A stretch of DNA of 64,000 nt from Loktanella sp. 3ANDIMAR09. Lineage in GTDB: Bacteria; Pseudomonadota; Alphaproteobacteria; Rhodobacterales; Rhodobacteraceae. Under the pieces are notes generated by a model, which worked only from the letters and a program-made list of their open reading frames with translations, searched no databases and had not been told where the DNA came from. Location: assembly GCF_001420005.1 (NCBI RefSeq), contig NZ_LJAK01000008.1:62001-126000 (forward strand), written 5' to 3'. How positions within the stretch are numbered: the first letter of the stretch is position 1; each line of letters begins with the position of its first letter. Positions 1-8,396 of this stretch are shown in pieces. A program made the position numbers and the translations under genes.

Positions 1-1
1 G

Positions 2-139
2 GTCGGCATGGTCGTGCTTGGCATTTTCGGCAAGCTGAGATTTCCCGGGCAACAACGGCTGGCGGACGCCAAATGTAAAAACTGCGGTCGCTACCGCATC
101 GGCAAGGGGCCTTGCCCCTGTGAAAAAGGGCATCCCTGA
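2..139 (+). CDS. C-terminal end of a small Cys-rich protein (partial)
   Basis: Reading frame 2 is open from the window edge to a TGA at 137-139 and encodes 45 residues. A hydrophobic stretch comes first (VGMVVLGIFG), then a basic region, then a Cys-rich tail with CKNC and CPC, which looks like a zinc ribbon. The stop overlaps the start of the antiporter gene (TGATG), so the two are probably co-transcribed and translationally coupled. The 5' end lies outside the window. I do not recognise the family; a membrane-anchored small zinc-ribbon protein is an inference from composition only. Confidence 0.6.
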   Translation, partial: VGMVVLGIFGKLRFPGQQRLADAKCKNCGRYRIGKGPCPCEKGHP

Positions 140-1092
140 TGGAATGGATTCTTGTCATCGTGGGTCTGGTCATCCTGCTGTTTGCAGGTGACGCATTGGT
201 CAAGGGCGCGGTCAACCTGTCGCTGCGGCTGGGTGTGCCCGCGCTGATCGTGTCGTTGACCATCGTGGCATTCGGCACATCCGCGCCAGAGCTGCTGATT
301 TCTGTGAAATCGGTGATCGAGGGTGTGCCGGGGCTGGCGCTGGGCAATGTCGTGGGGTCGAACACCGCCAATATCCTGCTGGTGCTGGGCGTGCCTGCGC
401 TGCTGGCCACGATGCACACGGCGGAACATGACACGCGGTCCAGCTACGTGCAGATGCTGGTCGCCTCTGCCTTGTTCATCGCGCTGTGCTTTGTGGGCGT
501 GCTGACCTGGATTTCGGGTGTGGTTCTGCTGGTGGGCCTTGCGCTGATGCTGGGCTGGTCGTTCCAGCAGGCGCGCCGCGCACGTGCAGCCGACGCCGCT
601 GCTGCGGCACTGGACGATACCGACGAGCTGGAAGGGGCCGATCCCGACATGAGCGGGAAACTGATTGCCTTGTTCCTGATAGCAGGCCTGATCGGCCTGC
701 CGGTCGGGGCCGAGATGCTGATCCGGGGTGCGACCAAGATCGCGCAGGATTTCGGCCTTTCTGACAGCGTGATCGGCCTGACACTGGTGGCGCTTGGCAC
801 ATCCTTGCCCGAACTGGCGACGACCGTCATGGCAGCCCTGCGCCGTCAGGCCGATGTGGCCCTGGGCAACGTGATCGGGTCGAACATGTTCAACCTGCTG
901 GCCATCATCGGCATTGCGACGCTGTTCGGACCGATCCCCGTGGATGCCCAATTCCTGCGGTTCGATCTGTGGGTCATGGCCGGTGCGTCCCTGCTGCTGA
1001 TCCCGTTCGTCTTCATGCGGATGAACATCACCCGGATCTGGGGCGTGGCGCTGACGCTGGGCTATATCGTCTATGTCTGGTCGCTGCTGTGA
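139..1092 (+). CDS. Calcium/sodium antiporter (CaCA family, YrbG-like)
   Basis: This 317-residue integral membrane protein belongs to the K+-independent Na+/Ca2+ exchanger family. It has the two inverted alpha repeats of the family: GTSAPE at residues 46-51 followed by GNVVGSN near 69, and GTSLPE at 220-225 followed by GNVIGSN near 245. The acidic residues of these repeats are the known cation ligands. A charged cytoplasmic loop (about residues 150-170) separates the two halves. The length matches the bacterial family. The start overlaps the upstream stop, and its own stop overlaps the GTG of the next gene, so it sits inside a coupled operon. Expected role is calcium efflux at the inner membrane driven by sodium or protons. 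Confidence 0.93.
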   Translation: MEWILVIVGLVILLFAGDALVKGAVNLSLRLGVPALIVSLTIVAFGTSAPELLISVKSVIEGVPGLALGNVVGSNTANILLVLGVPALLATMHTAEHDTRSSYVQMLVASALFIALCFVGVLTWISGVVLLVGLALMLGWSFQQARRARAADAAAAALDDTDELEGADPDMSGKLIALFLIAGLIGLPVGAEMLIRGATKIAQDFGLSDSVIGLTLVALGTSLPELATTVMAALRRQADVALGNVIGSNMFNLLAIIGIATLFGPIPVDAQFLRFDLWVMAGASLLLIPFVFMRMNITRIWGVALTLGYIVYVWSLL

Positions 1093-1868
1093 CCCGTGCC
1101 CTGGTGACAGGCGGCGGCGCGCGGCTGGGGCGTGCCATGGTGCTGGGGCTGGCGGCACGGGGCTATGATGTGGCTATCCACTACAATACTTCGGCGGATT
1201 CCGCGCATGAGGTGGCGGACATGGTCCGCGCCTTGGGCCGGCAGGCCGTCTGCCTGAAGGCCGATCTGCTGGATGACGGGCCGACAGCGGCGTTGATCCC
1301 GGATGCCGCCCGCGCCTTGGGCGGGCCGTTGACGGTGCTGATCAACAATGCCTCGATCTTTGAGGGTGACGATTTCGAAACCGCCACGCGCGAGAGTTGG
1401 GACCGGCACATGGGCAGCAATCTGCGCGCGCCGTTCGTCCTGACCCAAGGGTTCGCAGCCCAGGTTGCGGAACCGCAACCCGACGACCGGGGCGAGCCGC
1501 TGGCGCAAGGGCTGATCGTGAACATGGTCGACCAGCGCGTATTGAAACTGACGCCCCAGTTCACGACCTACACGCTGGCCAAGGCCGCATTGTGGACCCT
1601 GACCCAGACAAGCGCACAGGCGCTGGCCCCCCGCGTTCGGGTCAACGCAATCGCACCCGGACCGACGTTGCAGGGCGCACGGCAATCCGCATCGGATTTC
1701 GCGCAGCAGCGCGCTGCCACGGTGCTGTCGCGAGGGGCGAGCCCCGAAGAAATCGTCGCAGCGCTGGGCTATCTGCTGGACGCACGCGCCGTCACCGGGC
1801 AGTTGATGACCGTGGACGGCGGTCAGCATCTGGGTTGGGAAACGCCTGACGCGATGGTGTCAGAGTAG
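1089..1868 (+). CDS. SDR family oxidoreductase, pteridine-reductase-like
   Basis: This 259-residue short-chain dehydrogenase starts at a GTG that overlaps the antiporter stop (GTGA). The cofactor motif TGGGARLG is at residues 7-14, NNAS at 86-89, and the catalytic Tyr161 and Lys165 lie in YTLAK. In place of the usual SDR catalytic serine there is NMVD with Asp148. That arrangement is the hallmark of pteridine reductase (PTR1) and resembles FolM-type dihydromonapterin reductases. The inferred reaction is NADPH-dependent reduction of a dihydropterin. A moaD-moaE pair lies 3 kb downstream and phhB at 47.4 kb, so pterin metabolism is represented nearby, but no direct link is shown. A generic SDR of other specificity remains possible. 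Confidence 0.85.
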   Translation: MTRALVTGGGARLGRAMVLGLAARGYDVAIHYNTSADSAHEVADMVRALGRQAVCLKADLLDDGPTAALIPDAARALGGPLTVLINNASIFEGDDFETATRESWDRHMGSNLRAPFVLTQGFAAQVAEPQPDDRGEPLAQGLIVNMVDQRVLKLTPQFTTYTLAKAALWTLTQTSAQALAPRVRVNAIAPGPTLQGARQSASDFAQQRAATVLSRGASPEEIVAALGYLLDARAVTGQLMTVDGGQHLGWETPDAMVSE

Positions 1869-2163
1869 TCTGACACTTGAGTTGTGCACTTTGGATAGCA
1901 GCCTTCCGTGGCGTTAATAAATTCTGTTTAACAACAGCAGTTTACAAATCTGTGATAAATAATACTTTTAATTTCAATGTATTAAATCTGTGCCTCAAAA
2001 TAAGGCAGGTTGCTGAAGTCGACGTAATCGTTAACTTTTTCCCACCTCACAGGCTTTTGCCCACGGAGTTATCCACAGAAACGGTGGATGCCTTTCATCT
2101 TGCGATGTCGCGGTTATCGTTACATGGCGGCCTCGAATCGCAGACCATCTGACGGATCCCGGA
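1869..2163 (+). other. AT-rich intergenic island with DnaA box
   Basis: The roughly 295 bp between the SDR gene and uvrC contain no convincing gene. From about 1915 to 2045 the DNA is much more AT-rich than the surrounding coding sequence. TTAA occurs at 1914-1917, 1928-1931, 1968-1971, 1982-1985 and 2031-2034; two pairs are spaced by 10 bp. A perfect DnaA box follows. An open frame through 1877-2152 exists but its composition is not protein-like. The island could hold the uvrC promoter, a DnaA-regulated promoter, or a replication-associated site. Confidence 0.5.
2069..2077 (+). promoter_or_regulatory. Perfect DnaA box
   Basis: TTATCCACA is an exact match to the high-affinity DnaA box consensus TTATNCACA. 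It lies just right of the AT-rich stretch and 87 bp before the uvrC start. I found no second perfect box in this gap, so the assignment as a functional site is tentative. Confidence 0.5.
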
Positions 2164-4035
2164 ATGACCGACGCCAAGAGCAAACCCGCCAAGACCGGCT
2201 ATGATCTGATCGCATCCTATCTGCGGACGCTGGATTCCTCGCCCGGCGTTTACCGCATGCTCGATGACGAAAGCCGGGTTCTGTATGTCGGCAAGGCGCG
2301 CAATCTCAAGGCGCGGGTGAGCAATTATTCCCGACCGTCGCCGCAGCATTCACGCCGGATCGCCCGGATGATCCAGGAAACGTCGTCGATGATGTTCCTG
2401 ACGACCAAGACGGAAACCGAGGCGCTGCTGCTGGAGCAGAACCTGATCAAGCAGCTCAAGCCGCGCTACAACGTGCTGTTGCGTGACGACAAATCCTTTC
2501 CCAACATTCTGGTCACGACAGGCCACCCCTATCCGCAGATCAAGAAACATCGCGGGGCGAAAAAGGAAAAGGGCGACTACTACGGTCCCTTTGCGGGGGC
2601 TGGTGCCGTGAACCGCACGCTGAACCAGTTGCAGCGCGTATTTTTGCTGCGCAACTGCACCGATCAGGATTTCGAGACGCGCACGCGACCTTGCCTGCAA
2701 TACCAGATCAAACGGTGCAGCGGTCCTTGTGTCGGGCATATCAGCCCTGAGGACTACGCACGGTCGGTGAAGGACGCGCAGGCATTTCTGCAAGGCCGGA
2801 CCAAGGGAATACAGGAAAAACTGGCCGCGGACATGAACGCCGCATCCGAGGCGATGGAATTCGAACGCGCTGCGGCCATGCGCGACCGGATCAAGGCGCT
2901 GACGCAGGTGCAATCGACCCAGGGCATCAACCCCAAGAATGTCGAAGAAGCCGATGTCATGGGCCTGCACATCGATGGCGGGCAGGCCTGCGTGCAGGTG
3001 TTTTTCATCCGCGCCGGTCAGAACTGGGGCAATCACGACTATTATCCCCGGATCAGCGGCGATGAGGACCCGTCAGAGGTGATCGAGGCCTTTGTCGGGC
3101 AATTCTATTCCGACCGTGACCCGCCGCGCGCGCTGATACTGAGCCACGGTCTGGATAACGACGATCTGATGGTGCAGGCGTTGTCCGACCGCCTGGGCCG
3201 CAAGGTTGAGATCATCGTGCCGCAGCGCGGTGAAAAGGCCGACCTTGTGCAAGGTGCGCTGCGCAACGCCCGCGAAAGCCTGGCCCGCAAGATGAGCGAG
3301 ACAGCGACGCAAGGCCGGCTGTTGAAAGGCGTGGCTGACGCATTCGATCTGCCAAAGGTGCCGCAGCGGGTCGAGGTTTACGACAACTCTCACATCCAGG
3401 GGGCGCATGCGGTGGGTGCGATGGTTGTCGTGGGGCCAGAAGGGTTCGAGAAAAACCAGTACCGCAAGTTCAACATCCGTGGCGATGCCCTGACGCCCGG
3501 TGACGACTTCGGCATGATGAAAGAGGTGCTGACCCGCCGGTTCCAGCGTCTGCTGAAAGAGGATCCCGACCGGCAGGCAGGCAGCTGGCCCGACCTTTTG
3601 CTGATCGACGGCGGGGCAGGGCAAGTCAGCGCCGTGCGCGAGATCATGGAAGATCTGGGCGTCGGCGATGTGCCTATGGTCGGCGTGGCCAAGGGCATCG
3701 ACCGCGATGCCGGCAAGGAGGAATTCCACCGCACCGGCAAACCTGTCATGGCGCTGCGCCACAACGATCCGGTGCTGTATTTCATTCAGCGGATGCGGGA
3801 CGAGGTGCACCGTTTTGCCATCGGCACGCACCGCGCGAAACGGTCCAAGGCGATCGGGGCCACGCCGCTGGACGACGTGCCGGGCGTGGGTGCCGGGCGC
3901 AAGCGTTCGCTGCTGGCGCATTTCGGATCGGCCAAGGCGGTGACGCGCGCCAATGTCTCTGATTTGCAGGCCGTTGACGGGATCAGTCAGAATATCGCCC
4001 AGACGATCTATGATTATTTTCACGAAAACGGGTGA
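2164..4035 (+). CDS. uvrC: Excinuclease ABC subunit C (UvrC)
   Basis: UvrC is the dual-incision nuclease of bacterial nucleotide excision repair; it cuts 3' and 5' of a lesion bound by UvrB. This 623-residue protein shows the expected order: an N-terminal GIY-YIG domain (SSPGVYRML ... VLYVGKARN, residues about 25-55), the ring of Cys residues before the UVR motif ([13 protein letters not shown]), a UVR domain ([16 protein letters not shown]), the RNase H-like C-terminal nuclease (VYDNSHIQG), and two helix-hairpin-helix motifs at the end ([12 protein letters not shown] and [12 protein letters not shown]). Length is normal. The upstream gap is AT-rich with a DnaA box; the downstream gap holds a GC-rich hairpin. 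Confidence 0.98.
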   Translation: MTDAKSKPAKTGYDLIASYLRTLDSSPGVYRMLDDESRVLYVGKARNLKARVSNYSRPSPQHSRRIARMIQETSSMMFLTTKTETEALLLEQNLIKQLKPRYNVLLRDDKSFPNILVTTGHPYPQIKKHRGAKKEKGDYYGPFAGAGAVNRTLNQLQRVFLLRNCTDQDFETRTRPCLQYQIKRCSGPCVGHISPEDYARSVKDAQAFLQGRTKGIQEKLAADMNAASEAMEFERAAAMRDRIKALTQVQSTQGINPKNVEEADVMGLHIDGGQACVQVFFIRAGQNWGNHDYYPRISGDEDPSEVIEAFVGQFYSDRDPPRALILSHGLDNDDLMVQALSDRLGRKVEIIVPQRGEKADLVQGALRNARESLARKMSETATQGRLLKGVADAFDLPKVPQRVEVYDNSHIQGAHAVGAMVVVGPEGFEKNQYRKFNIRGDALTPGDDFGMMKEVLTRRFQRLLKEDPDRQAGSWPDLLLIDGGAGQVSAVREIMEDLGVGDVPMVGVAKGIDRDAGKEEFHRTGKPVMALRHNDPVLYFIQRMRDEVHRFAIGTHRAKRSKAIGATPLDDVPGVGAGRKRSLLAHFGSAKAVTRANVSDLQAVDGISQNIAQTIYDYFHENG

Positions 4036-4080
4036 GGGGGCGCTGCCCCCCGGCCTGCGGCCGCCCCCCGGGATATTTCG
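4036..4080 (+). repeat. GC-rich hairpin after uvrC
   Basis: Immediately after the uvrC stop, GGGGGC and GCCCCC form a stem around a CGCT-type loop. A second inverted block (GGCCTGCGGCC) follows, then CCCCGGGATATTTCG. The block resembles short GC-rich intergenic repeats I associate with Rhodobacteraceae genomes, and it may also act as a transcription terminator or mRNA-stabilising element. Only one copy is seen in this window, so its repeat nature is inferred. Confidence 0.4.
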
Positions 4081-4146
4081 AAAACAGCGATAACTGACCC
4101 GCTGCGTGATCTGGCGTAAGTGGGCAGGTCCGGCTATGACTACGCC

Positions 4147-4809
4147 ATGACCTTGAACCTGCCGAATATCCTGACGATCTTGCGTCTGCTCGCGGCACCT
4201 GCCGTGGCGATCATGTTTTTGTATTTCAACCGGCCTTGGGCGGATTGGTTCGCGCTGTTGTTGTTCAGCAGCGCAGCATTGACGGATTTTCTGGACGGCT
4301 ATCTGGCGCGGGCCTGGGGGCAGGAAACCAAGCTGGGTGCGATGCTGGATCCGATCGCGGACAAGGCGATGGTGGTGATTGCCCTGGTCGTGATTACCGG
4401 ATTTTCAGGTATGAATCCGTGGATCCTGTTGCCTGCCACGCTGATCATTTTCCGTGAGGTTTTCGTATCGGGGCTGCGTGAATTTTTGGGGGATACCGCC
4501 GGGACGCTGAAGGTGACCCAGATGGCGAAATGGAAAACCACCGCGCAGATGATCGCGATTGCCCTGCTGTTCGCAACGGGCGCGTTCGAGCACTATCTCG
4601 GGATGCAGACCTTTGGCATGGATGCCCAGACCCGTGACGCGGTGCTGACGGGTGATCTGCCGGACGAGCTGGGCCTGGTCTGGAAATACTGGGGCATGAT
4701 GCTGTCATGGTATGCGGGCATCACGGGATTGTGGATCGCGGCACTGCTGACATTGCTGACGGGATGGGATTACTTCCGCAAGGCATTGCCCCATCTCAAG
4801 GACAGCTGA
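4147..4809 (+). CDS. pgsA: CDP-diacylglycerol--glycerol-3-phosphate 3-phosphatidyltransferase
   Basis: PgsA makes phosphatidylglycerophosphate from CDP-diacylglycerol and glycerol 3-phosphate, the committed step to phosphatidylglycerol and cardiolipin, in the inner membrane. The CDP-alcohol phosphotransferase signature is complete: Asp47, Asp50-Gly51, Ala54-Arg55, Gly64, Asp68 and Asp72 in DFLDGYLAR ... GAMLDPIAD. Several hydrophobic segments flank it. The ATG at 4147 (MTLNLPNILT) matches the usual family N-terminus; an in-frame GTG at 4120 would add nine residues not typical of the family. The stop is 1 nt from moaD, so pgsA-moaD-moaE look like one operon. Confidence 0.95.
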   Translation: MTLNLPNILTILRLLAAPAVAIMFLYFNRPWADWFALLLFSSAALTDFLDGYLARAWGQETKLGAMLDPIADKAMVVIALVVITGFSGMNPWILLPATLIIFREVFVSGLREFLGDTAGTLKVTQMAKWKTTAQMIAIALLFATGAFEHYLGMQTFGMDAQTRDAVLTGDLPDELGLVWKYWGMMLSWYAGITGLWIAALLTLLTGWDYFRKALPHLKDS

Positions 4810-4810
4810 C

Positions 4811-5056
4811 ATGGATATCTTGTATTTTGCATGGGTGCGCGAACGCATCGGCCTGCCACGCGAGACGATCCAGACCGAGGCCGCTACCGTGGCCGATCTG
4901 GTGGCGGAACTCTGCGCCCGCGAGGACCGGTATGCGGTGGCCTTTGCCGATATCACGGCGCTGCGGGTGGCGCTGGATCAGGAGCTGACCGATTTTGATG
5001 CGCCTCTGGCCGGTGTGCGCGAGGTCGCTTTCTTTCCGCCGATGACAGGCGGCTGA
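4811..5056 (+). CDS. moaD: Molybdopterin synthase small subunit (MoaD)
   Basis: This 81-residue ubiquitin-fold protein ends in the diagnostic Gly-Gly, whose C-terminus is converted to a thiocarboxylate and donates sulfur to cyclic pyranopterin monophosphate. It is the small subunit of molybdopterin synthase. The gene overlaps moaE by one base (TGATG), which fits the 1:1 complex. The length is normal. Confidence 0.95.
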   Translation: MDILYFAWVRERIGLPRETIQTEAATVADLVAELCAREDRYAVAFADITALRVALDQELTDFDAPLAGVREVAFFPPMTGG

Positions 5057-5496
5057 TGGCGGTCCGCATTCAAGAGGCGGCATTCGGTGCCGGTGCCGAA
5101 CTGGACCGGTTCACGGCCGATGCGCCCGGTGCCGGTGCCGTGGTCAGTTTCACGGGCGTGGTGCGCGATGTGGACGGCGGTCTGCGACACATGTTGATCG
5201 AACACTATCCCGGCATGACAGAACGCGCGATCACAGCATTGGTGTCCGAGGCCGTGGCCCGCTGGAACCTGACCGACGCGCTGGTGATACACCGGTTCGG
5301 GCAATTGGCCCCCGGTGATCCGATCATGATGGTCGCGACCGCTTCGGCGCACCGGGCTGATGCCTTTGCGGCAGCCGATTTTCTGATGGACTATCTGAAA
5401 TCCCGCGCGCCCTTTTGGAAAAAGGAAGTGACCGCCGACGGTGCGGATTGGGTCGCTGCCAAGGATGCCGACGAGGCGGCGCTTAATCGTTGGTGA
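5056..5496 (+). CDS. moaE: Molybdopterin synthase catalytic subunit (MoaE)
   Basis: MoaE forms the heterotetramer with MoaD and converts precursor Z to molybdopterin in molybdenum-cofactor synthesis. The 146-residue sequence carries the family features: FTGVVRD near residue 35, the H-R-x-G segment VIHRFGQLAPGD, and the lysine-rich active-site strand FWKKEV near residue 120. The start overlaps the moaD stop. The 3' end overlaps the convergent tag gene by 14 bp. Confidence 0.95.
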   Translation: MAVRIQEAAFGAGAELDRFTADAPGAGAVVSFTGVVRDVDGGLRHMLIEHYPGMTERAITALVSEAVARWNLTDALVIHRFGQLAPGDPIMMVATASAHRADAFAAADFLMDYLKSRAPFWKKEVTADGADWVAAKDADEAALNRW

Positions 5497-6052
5497 GGCC
5501 CGCGTGGCAATGGCAGTCAACGATATGATCGTTCACGAGGCCGCAGGCCTGCATGAACGCATAGACGATCGTCGGACCGCAGAACGTGAAGCCGGCCTTT
5601 TTGAGGTCCTTTGACATCTGTTGCGACAACTCGGTCTGCGCAGGCACATCCGCCATGGTTGCACGATAGGTTTGTAGCGGTTTGCCATCGACATAGGACC
5701 AAAGGAATGTGCTGAAGCCCTGATCCGCCTCGATTTTCTGGTAGGCGCGGGCGTTCTTAATCGCCCCCTCGATCTTGCCGCGGTGACGCACGATGCCGGG
5801 ATCGGCAAGCAGTCGCGCGACCTCTGCATCGCCCCAGGGGGCGATGATGTCAGGATCGAACCCGGCAAAAGCAGCGCGAAAATTGTCGCGCTTTTTCAGG
5901 ATGGTGATCCAAGACAGCCCCGCCTGAAACCCGTCCAGGATCAGCTTTTCGAACAAGGCGCGGCTGTCGTAGTCCGGCACCCCCCATTCGGTGTCATGGT
6001 AGGCCTGATAAACAGGGTCATCCCCGGCCCAGTCGCAGCGTCGTAGGGTCAT
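5483..6052 (-). CDS. tag: DNA-3-methyladenine glycosylase I
   Basis: Tag removes 3-methyladenine from alkylated DNA in base excision repair. The 189-residue protein has the typical N-terminus with the zinc-ligand Cys6 (RRCDWAG), YHDTEWGVP, the FQAGLSWITILKKR segment, and the C-terminal ligand cluster VDCHCHAG. The start at 6052 was chosen because a GAGGA ribosome-binding site lies 7 nt upstream; an in-frame ATG at 6082 would add a non-conserved tail. It is transcribed toward moaE with a short convergent overlap. Confidence 0.95.
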   Translation of the reverse strand: MTLRRCDWAGDDPVYQAYHDTEWGVPDYDSRALFEKLILDGFQAGLSWITILKKRDNFRAAFAGFDPDIIAPWGDAEVARLLADPGIVRHRGKIEGAIKNARAYQKIEADQGFSTFLWSYVDGKPLQTYRATMADVPAQTELSQQMSKDLKKAGFTFCGPTIVYAFMQACGLVNDHIVDCHCHAGLTND

Positions 6053-6103
6053 TTCGCAGTCCTCGTGTCGCATTAACGCCATCTTAGCCCGTGGTGCGTC
6101 AGG

Positions 6104-6937
6104 ATGACATCACCTAAACCGGACGACTTAGCCATGCTTGCCATCATTGACGCCGACGGGGGCGTACCTGAATTTTCGGACCCGCTGATGGCGGCTTTTG
6201 CCAGTCGTGATGCCGACATCCAGACCCTTGTGTCCGAGGCGCTGGATGCGGGGCGCGCGCGACTGGCGTTTCAGCCCGTGGTTTCGGCGACGACAGATCG
6301 CAGGGTCTGTTTCTACGAGGGGCTTATCCGTTTGCTGGACGACGGTGGGCGCGTCTTGCCAGCTGCACAATTCATGCCGCAGGTGGCCGATACCGACGTC
6401 GGGCGGCGCATCGACACGCTGGCACTGAAACTGTCGCTGCGATTGCTGGCAGACACCCCACATGCGCGTCTGTCCATCAATGTCTCGGCCCGGTCGCTGG
6501 CAGATTGGCGTTGGCGCAGCACGATGGCCGATGCGCTGGCGGCGCGGGGCAATCTGGGTGACCGGCTGATACTGGAAATCAGCGAACAATCCGCGATGCT
6601 GCTGCACGAGGTGGTGATCAGGTTCATGATCGAAATGCAGCCGCGCGGCGTATGTTTTGCACTGGATGGGTTTGGCGGCGGGCTGACGTCATTTCTGCAT
6701 CTGCGGGATTTTTATTTCGATCTGGCCAAGGTGCATAAGGGATTTACCGCGCAGTTGGCGCAGCATCCCGAAAATCAGGTTCTGGTCGAGGCGCTGACCA
6801 ACGTCGCCCGCCAATTCGAGATGTTTGTCGTGGCAGAGGGGGTGGAATCGGAACGCGACGCGCAGATCCTGACCCGAATCGGCGTGGATTGCCTGCAGGG
6901 GTATCATACTGGCGTGCCCAATTTCCGTCTGGTGTGA
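6104..6937 (+). CDS. EAL-domain protein with degenerate active site
   Basis: This 277-residue protein is a stand-alone EAL domain, the fold of c-di-GMP phosphodiesterases. Several ligands are kept: Asn126 (INVSARS), Glu158 (LEISEQ), Asp188, Lys209, Glu245 (VVAEGVE) and Gln265 (LQGYHTG). The signature EAL is EGL at 72-74, the second Asp of the paired DD motif is Gly189 (LDGFGGG), and the usual KID is KVH. Loss of the second metal-binding Asp suggests weak or no hydrolysis, so it may bind c-di-GMP or a partner instead. No transmembrane or sensor domain is visible. It lies between tag and phaA, each separated by about 50-90 bp. Confidence 0.88.
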   Translation: MTSPKPDDLAMLAIIDADGGVPEFSDPLMAAFASRDADIQTLVSEALDAGRARLAFQPVVSATTDRRVCFYEGLIRLLDDGGRVLPAAQFMPQVADTDVGRRIDTLALKLSLRLLADTPHARLSINVSARSLADWRWRSTMADALAARGNLGDRLILEISEQSAMLLHEVVIRFMIEMQPRGVCFALDGFGGGLTSFLHLRDFYFDLAKVHKGFTAQLAQHPENQVLVEALTNVARQFEMFVVAEGVESERDAQILTRIGVDCLQGYHTGVPNFRLV

Positions 6938-7029
6938 CCGCTTTTGGTTTGCCTCTGGTTTGCTGTCGCCATACCGTCCAGTGGAAATGCGCGCGCGATG
7001 CGCGGGCAGTCCAGTGAAAGAGGTATGAA

Positions 7030-8205
7030 ATGACCAATGTTGTGATCGCATCCGCAGGGCGGACGGCCGTCGGCAGCTTTAACGGGGCATTTGCCAATGT
7101 CCCCGCCCATGATCTGGGGACGGCAATGCTTGAAGGGATCGTCGCGCGTGCCGGTATCGACAAATCGGAGGTATCTGAGACGATCCTGGGGCAGGTGTTG
7201 ACCGCGGCACAGGGTCAGAACCCTGCCCGTCAGGCCCATGTCAACGCTGGACTGCCGATCGAATCCTCGGCGTGGAGCATCAATCAGGTCTGCGGGTCCG
7301 GTTTGCGTGCCGTGATGTTGGGTGCCCAGCACATCCAGTTGGGTGACGCGCATATCGTGGCAGCGGGTGGTCAGGAAAACATGTCGTTGTCCCCCCATGC
7401 CGCCCATCTGCGTGCCGGCTACAAGATGGGTGATGCGAAATTCGTGGACACCATGATCCGTGACGGTCTGTGGGACGCGTTCAACAACTATCACATGGGC
7501 CAGACGGCTGAAAACGTCGCAGAAAAGTTCGAGATCACGCGCGACGCCCAGGACGCCTTTGCCGCGGCATCCCAGAACAAGGCCGAGGCCGCGCAGAAGG
7601 CTGGCAAGTTCAAGGACGAAATCATCCCCTTTACGGTCAAGACCCGCAAGGGTGACACGGTCGTCGAAGAGGATGAATACATCCGCCACGGCGCGTCGGT
7701 CGAGGGGATGCAGAAACTGCGCCCCGCGTTTACCAAGGACGGGACAGTGACGGCCGGCAACGCGTCAGGTCTGAACGACGGTGCAGCCGGTGTGATCCTG
7801 ATGACCGATGCCGAGGCGGAAAAACGTGGGATCACGCCGCTTGCGCGGATCGTATCCTATGCAACTGCCGGGCTGGACCCCACGATCATGGGGGTGGGTC
7901 CCATCCATGCGAGCCGCAAGGCGCTGGAAAAGGCCGGGTGGAAAGCGTCGGACCTCGACCTCGTCGAGGCGAACGAGGCGTTTGCCGCCCAGGCCTGTGC
8001 GGTCAACAAGGAAATGGGGTGGGACCCCGAAATCGTGAACGTCAATGGTGGCGCCATCGCGATCGGTCACCCGATCGGTGCCTCTGGCGCGCGTATCCTG
8101 AACACCCTGCTGTTCGAAATGCAGCGTCGCGGTGCCAAAAAGGGCCTTGCAACGCTGTGCATCGGCGGCGGCATGGGTGTCGCGCTCTGTGTAGAGCGTC
8201 CCTGA
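7030..8205 (+). CDS. phaA: Acetyl-CoA C-acetyltransferase (beta-ketothiolase)
   Basis: This thiolase condenses two acetyl-CoA to acetoacetyl-CoA, the first step of polyhydroxybutyrate synthesis, and can run in reverse. The 391-residue sequence has nucleophile Cys88 (NQVCGSG), catalytic His near 347 ([12 protein letters not shown]) and second Cys near 377 (CIGGGMG). A GAGGT ribosome-binding site precedes the ATG. A strong hairpin follows the stop, and phaB begins 191 bp later, so the two may be separate transcription units. The symbol phaA is chosen because phaB is adjacent; no phaC or phasin is in the window. Confidence 0.95.
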   Translation: MTNVVIASAGRTAVGSFNGAFANVPAHDLGTAMLEGIVARAGIDKSEVSETILGQVLTAAQGQNPARQAHVNAGLPIESSAWSINQVCGSGLRAVMLGAQHIQLGDAHIVAAGGQENMSLSPHAAHLRAGYKMGDAKFVDTMIRDGLWDAFNNYHMGQTAENVAEKFEITRDAQDAFAAASQNKAEAAQKAGKFKDEIIPFTVKTRKGDTVVEEDEYIRHGASVEGMQKLRPAFTKDGTVTAGNASGLNDGAAGVILMTDAEAEKRGITPLARIVSYATAGLDPTIMGVGPIHASRKALEKAGWKASDLDLVEANEAFAAQACAVNKEMGWDPEIVNVNGGAIAIGHPIGASGARILNTLLFEMQRRGAKKGLATLCIGGGMGVALCVERP

Positions 8206-8249
8206 CAACACGTCGGGGCGCGCCCGCCGTCCCCATCAGCCTGAACATG

Positions 8250-8286
8250 ATCCGGTCGCCAGCTGTCTGGCGGCCGGATTTCGTTT
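8250..8286 (+). terminator. Intrinsic terminator after phaA
   Basis: A 13-bp stem (ATCCGGTCGCCAG against CTGGCGGCCGGAT, with one G-T wobble) surrounds a 4-nt loop at 8263-8266 and is followed by TTCGTTT. This is a good rho-independent terminator for phaA on the plus strand. Confidence 0.75.
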
Positions 8287-8396
8287 GCAGGTGCAGCAAA
8301 AACCTAATTTTTCCATGGACTTGCCCATAAGGTGATAGACCTGATGGGCTGATCCACTACGATAGGGGCGGAGATCGACTCAAGGGAGGAAAAGAC

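Noticed and set aside
1877-2152. 91-residue open frame in the AT-rich gap
   Set aside because: Atypical composition, no ribosome-binding site, and it spans the DnaA box; judged non-coding.
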